A stretch of 64,000 nt of DNA, from positions 186,001-250,000 of the forward strand of contig JACKLK010000005.1 in NCBI GenBank assembly GCA_024236015.1. Direction: 5' to 3'. Source of the DNA: Rhodoferax sp. Its GTDB lineage: Bacteria; Pseudomonadota; Gammaproteobacteria; Burkholderiales; Burkholderiaceae_C. The number at the start of each line of letters is the position of its first letter. Positions within the stretch are counted from its first letter, which is position 1. The translations under genes were made by a program, and so were the position numbers. The notes below the pieces were generated by a model that was given only the letters and a program-made list of their open reading frames with translations, had not been told where the DNA came from and made no database searches. Below, one piece after another: positions 61,303-64,000 of this stretch.

Positions 61303-62451
61303 ATGATGATCACGATCTCAAGCCAGTTCGACTCCGGTGCCATCGAGATGCTGCGCGCCGACGACCCGGGCAACATCGAACTGCGCATCCGCAGCGACAA
61401 CGCGGCCGACATCGCGCAGTGGTTTCACTTCCGCCTGCAGGGGGCCGCGGGCGTGCCGGTGACGCTGCGTTTCGTCAACGCCGGCCAATGCGCGTATGCC
61501 AAGGGCTGGGAGAACTACCGCGTGGTTGCCAGCCATGACCGGCAGCACTGGCAGCGGATCGACACGGCCTACGACGGCACCGTGATGACGGCGCGCCTCG
61601 TGCCCGACAGCAACAGCGTGTACCTGGCGTATTTCGAGCCTTATGCGTGGGAGCGCCATCTGGACCTGCTCGCGTCGGCATGCACGTCCGAACATGTGCA
61701 GCTCGAACGCCTGGGTGCCAGCCTGGACGGGCGCGACATGGACCTGCTGCGCATCACCGATGCCGACAGTCCGGTGCCCGAGTCCGACCGGCGCAGGGTC
61801 TGGCTGATCGCGCGCCAGCATCCGGGCGAGACCATGGCCGAATGGTTTGTCGAGGGATTCCTGGAGCGGTTGCTCGACGCCGACGACCCGGTGGCCCGGG
61901 TGCTGCTGCAGCGCTGCATCTTTCACGTCGTGCCCAACATGAATCCGGACGGCAGCGTGCGCGGCAACCTGCGCACCAACGCGGCTGGCGCCAACCTGAA
62001 CCGGGAATGGCTGGAGCCGAGCATGGCGCGTTCGCCCGAGGTGCTGCTGGTGCGCCGCAAGATGGAGCAGACCGGCGTCGACCTGTTCCTGGACGCGCAT
62101 GGCGACGAAAACCTGCCGTTCAATTTCGTGGCCGGCAGCGAAGGCATCGTCGGGTTCACGCCGCGGCTGCAGCAGCTGCAGGACACCTTCAAGTCCAGCT
62201 GGATCGCCAGCTGCCCGGACTTCCAGGACCGCGTCAACTACGGCACGGCGCGCGCCACGCAGGCCAATCCGACCGTGGCCACGAACTGGGTCGCGCAACG
62301 GTTCGATTGCCTGTCGTTCACGATCGAGATGCCGTTCAAGGACAACGACGACCTGCCCGATGCGGCGACGGGATGGAGCGGGGAGCGCTCGCGCAAGTTG
62401 GGCGCGGGCGTGTTGCAGCCGGTGCTGGCGGTGGTGGGGCAGCTGCGCTGA
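61303..62451 (+). CDS. M14-family zinc carboxypeptidase (cytosolic carboxypeptidase-like)
   Basis: 382 residues. An N-terminal beta-sandwich of about 130 residues (ELRIRSDNAADIAQWFHF, YLAYFEPYAWERHL) precedes the M14 domain, as in bacterial relatives of cytosolic carboxypeptidases. Zinc ligands lie in RQHPGETMAEWFVEGF and FLDAHGDENLPFN; the general-base glutamate is in LSFTIEMPFKD. Two ATGs (61303, 61306) follow TACTAT by a few bases with no ribosome binding site, so the message may be leaderless. No signal peptide, so probably cytosolic. It converges on gshA across 60 bases. Confidence 0.87.
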   Translation: MMITISSQFDSGAIEMLRADDPGNIELRIRSDNAADIAQWFHFRLQGAAGVPVTLRFVNAGQCAYAKGWENYRVVASHDRQHWQRIDTAYDGTVMTARLVPDSNSVYLAYFEPYAWERHLDLLASACTSEHVQLERLGASLDGRDMDLLRITDADSPVPESDRRRVWLIARQHPGETMAEWFVEGFLERLLDADDPVARVLLQRCIFHVVPNMNPDGSVRGNLRTNAAGANLNREWLEPSMARSPEVLLVRRKMEQTGVDLFLDAHGDENLPFNFVAGSEGIVGFTPRLQQLQDTFKSSWIASCPDFQDRVNYGTARATQANPTVATNWVAQRFDCLSFTIEMPFKDNDDLPDAATGWSGERSRKLGAGVLQPVLAVVGQLR

Positions 62452-62511
62452 CCACGCCTCGCCACGACACGCCGTGTGTTCAGGTCGCGGCCGCCCGCGC
62501 CACGCCACGCC

Positions 62512-64000
62512 TCAGGCGTAATACGCCGCCACGAAATCCTCGAAGCGCTCGGTGTCCTGGCTCTCGATCTGTTGCTGCGCCTGCAGCGACTCGCGCGCCG
62601 CAAGCTCGAACCGGGCCTGAGTTTCGGCGTCCAGCGGATGCGCCAGCAGCGCCTGCTTGTGGTGGCCGGACGCGAACATCGTGTACTTGAAAAAGCCGCC
62701 ATGCGCGCGCGACGCCTCGAGCACCTGGGCCGACGGTGTCTGGTCCGGGTTGTCGATGCGCTGGCGCAGCAGATGCATGGCGCTGGTGTGGCGGCTGCCA
62801 CCGTAGGCGGTGTCCAGCATCTCGGCGAAGGGTGCCATGTCGTCGAACAGTTCATGCGCCAGCGGACGCATCGGTTGTTCGTGGTTGTGCATCAGCAGGT
62901 ACAGATCGCTCTGCCGGCCGCGGTTGACGATGCGGCGCTTGTTCTCGTCGTTCTCGCCTTGCTCGCGTGCGCTGATCGGCGGGCTGTCGCGGAACAGGCA
63001 CATCAGCAGCAACACGTCCACGAAGCTGGCCTGCTCGGGAGTGATGCCGATGTCGACCATCGGGTTGAGGTCGAACAGCCGCATCTCGATGTATTCGACA
63101 CCACGCTCGCGCAGGCCCTTGGCCGGACGATCGGGCGAGACCCGTTTCGGACGCATCGGCGCGTAGAACTCGTTCTCGATCTGCAGCAGGTTGGCGCTGA
63201 GCTGTTTCCAGTGCTCGCCATCGCGCACGCCGATCCGCTCGTAATACGGGTCCGGCGTGCGGATCGCGGTCTCCAGTGCCGCGGTGTATTCGGCCAGCGA
63301 ATTGAAGTTGACGTTGAGGTTGGACTGCGCGCTGTTCTGGTAGCCCAGGTCGCTCATGCGCAGGCTGGTCGCGTACTGGCCGTACAGGCTGCCGGGAACC
63401 AGCTGCAGCAGGTCGGACTTGCGGCCCTGCAGGAAGGATTCGCAGATCGCCGGCGAGGCGCCGAACAGGTAGGGCACCAGCCAGCCGTAGCGCAGGAAGT
63501 TGCGGATCAGGCCGAAATACCGGGTGCTGATGAAGTCCTGCCGGCTGCCGTCGGCGCCGCAGCAGTCATACAGTGCGCTCCAGAAGTCGTCGGGCAGCGA
63601 CCAGTTGTAATGCACGCCGGCGATGGCCTGCATGTGCCGGCCGTACCGCAGGCCCAGGCCTTCGCGGTACACCCGTTTCATCTTCGCCCGGTTGGAGCTG
63701 CCGTAGTCGGCCAGCGGGATGGTGTTGTCGTCGCCGATCACGCAGGGCATGGAGCTGGCCCACATCGTCTCCTCGCCCAGTGCCGGGGTCACGAAGCGGT
63801 GGATGTCGCGCAGGAAACGCAGCGGCTCGTCGAGGTCGGTGCTCGGCGGCGTGATGAATTCGAGCAGCGCTTCCGAATAATCGGTCGTGATCCACGGGTG
63901 GGTCAGCTTGGAGCCCAGCGCACGCGGATGCGGCGTCTGCGCCAGCGAGCCCTGGGCGTCGACGCGCAGGCATTCCTTTTCGAACCCGCGCCGGATGCCG
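62512..64000 (-). CDS. gshA: Glutamate-cysteine ligase, partial
   Basis: The C-terminal 496 codons or so; the frame stays open to the window edge, and the start lies beyond it. At the edge the reading is GIRRGFEKECLRVDAQGSLA, then TDYSEALLEFITPP, close to the N-terminus of class I gamma-glutamylcysteine synthetases. PCVIGDDNTIPLADYG, HYNWSLPDDFW, SLRMSDLGYQNSAQ and VEYIEMRLFDLNPMVDIGI follow. It catalyses the first step of glutathione synthesis. Glutathione also fits the persulfide dioxygenase in this window, whose substrate is glutathione persulfide. Confidence 0.95.
   Translation of the reverse strand, partial: GIRRGFEKECLRVDAQGSLAQTPHPRALGSKLTHPWITTDYSEALLEFITPPSTDLDEPLRFLRDIHRFVTPALGEETMWASSMPCVIGDDNTIPLADYGSSNRAKMKRVYREGLGLRYGRHMQAIAGVHYNWSLPDDFWSALYDCCGADGSRQDFISTRYFGLIRNFLRYGWLVPYLFGASPAICESFLQGRKSDLLQLVPGSLYGQYATSLRMSDLGYQNSAQSNLNVNFNSLAEYTAALETAIRTPDPYYERIGVRDGEHWKQLSANLLQIENEFYAPMRPKRVSPDRPAKGLRERGVEYIEMRLFDLNPMVDIGITPEQASFVDVLLLMCLFRDSPPISAREQGENDENKRRIVNRGRQSDLYLLMHNHEQPMRPLAHELFDDMAPFAEMLDTAYGGSRHTSAMHLLRQRIDNPDQTPSAQVLEASRAHGGFFKYTMFASGHHKQALLAHPLDAETQARFELAARESLQAQQQIESQDTERFEDFVAAYYA

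Overview
The window is GC-rich, almost gap-free bacterial chromosome. The protein families and gene order point to a betaproteobacterium of the order Burkholderiales, probably Alcaligenaceae-like: queA-tgt, recG-oxyR-ubiA, a spc/alpha ribosomal operon running rplN to rplQ, OxyR with cysteines exactly at 199 and 208, a persulfide dioxygenase-rhodanese fusion, IcmF and a PEP-CTERM protein. The genus is inference. No insertion sequence, prophage or CRISPR array was seen.

Layout. 0-12 kb is housekeeping: a di-haem peroxidase, the queuosine pair queA-tgt, recG, oxyR, ubiA, proC and glpK-glpD. 12-21 kb is the spc/alpha ribosomal protein block with secY and rpoA. It is preceded by a near-consensus promoter overlapping the glpD stop codon and by a leader with a candidate 32-codon ORF coupled to rplN. 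It ends with an initiator tRNA-Met and a Rho-independent terminator. infA is not in its usual place between secY and rpmJ. 21-32 kb is a methylamine/betaine catabolic cluster: an MttB-superfamily methyltransferase, a dimethylglycine-dehydrogenase-like flavoprotein, the four sarcosine oxidase subunits soxBDAG and a GMC oxidoreductase. Together these suggest stepwise demethylation of a betaine-like compound to glycine, with one-carbon units passed to folate. 32-41.5 kb holds a molybdopterin oxidoreductase, an M20 amidohydrolase with a DUF2817 hydrolase, amidase-coaX, and a sulfur module (persulfide dioxygenase-rhodanese divergent from two YeeE/YedE proteins that contain no cysteine). 41.5-56 kb holds icmF behind a palindrome placed in its promoter spacer, a PEP-CTERM GDSL esterase, pfkB, several hydrolase/reductase genes, an AhpD-like protein coupled to an adenylate cyclase, gabD-like/dbpA and an acyl-CoA synthetase.

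The most unusual locus is 55.9-61.2 kb. A type III restriction-modification operon (mod, res) has a HEPN/MNT toxin-antitoxin pair built into it. The HEPN gene lies between mod and res and has the RX4HXY motif of HepT toxins. The MNT antitoxin domain (GSX10DXD) is fused in frame to the N-terminus of the Res helicase-nuclease. This makes the restriction subunit the likely antitoxin carrier and suggests a restriction system with a built-in back-up toxin. The block is followed by an M14 peptidase gene and by gshA, which runs off the right edge.
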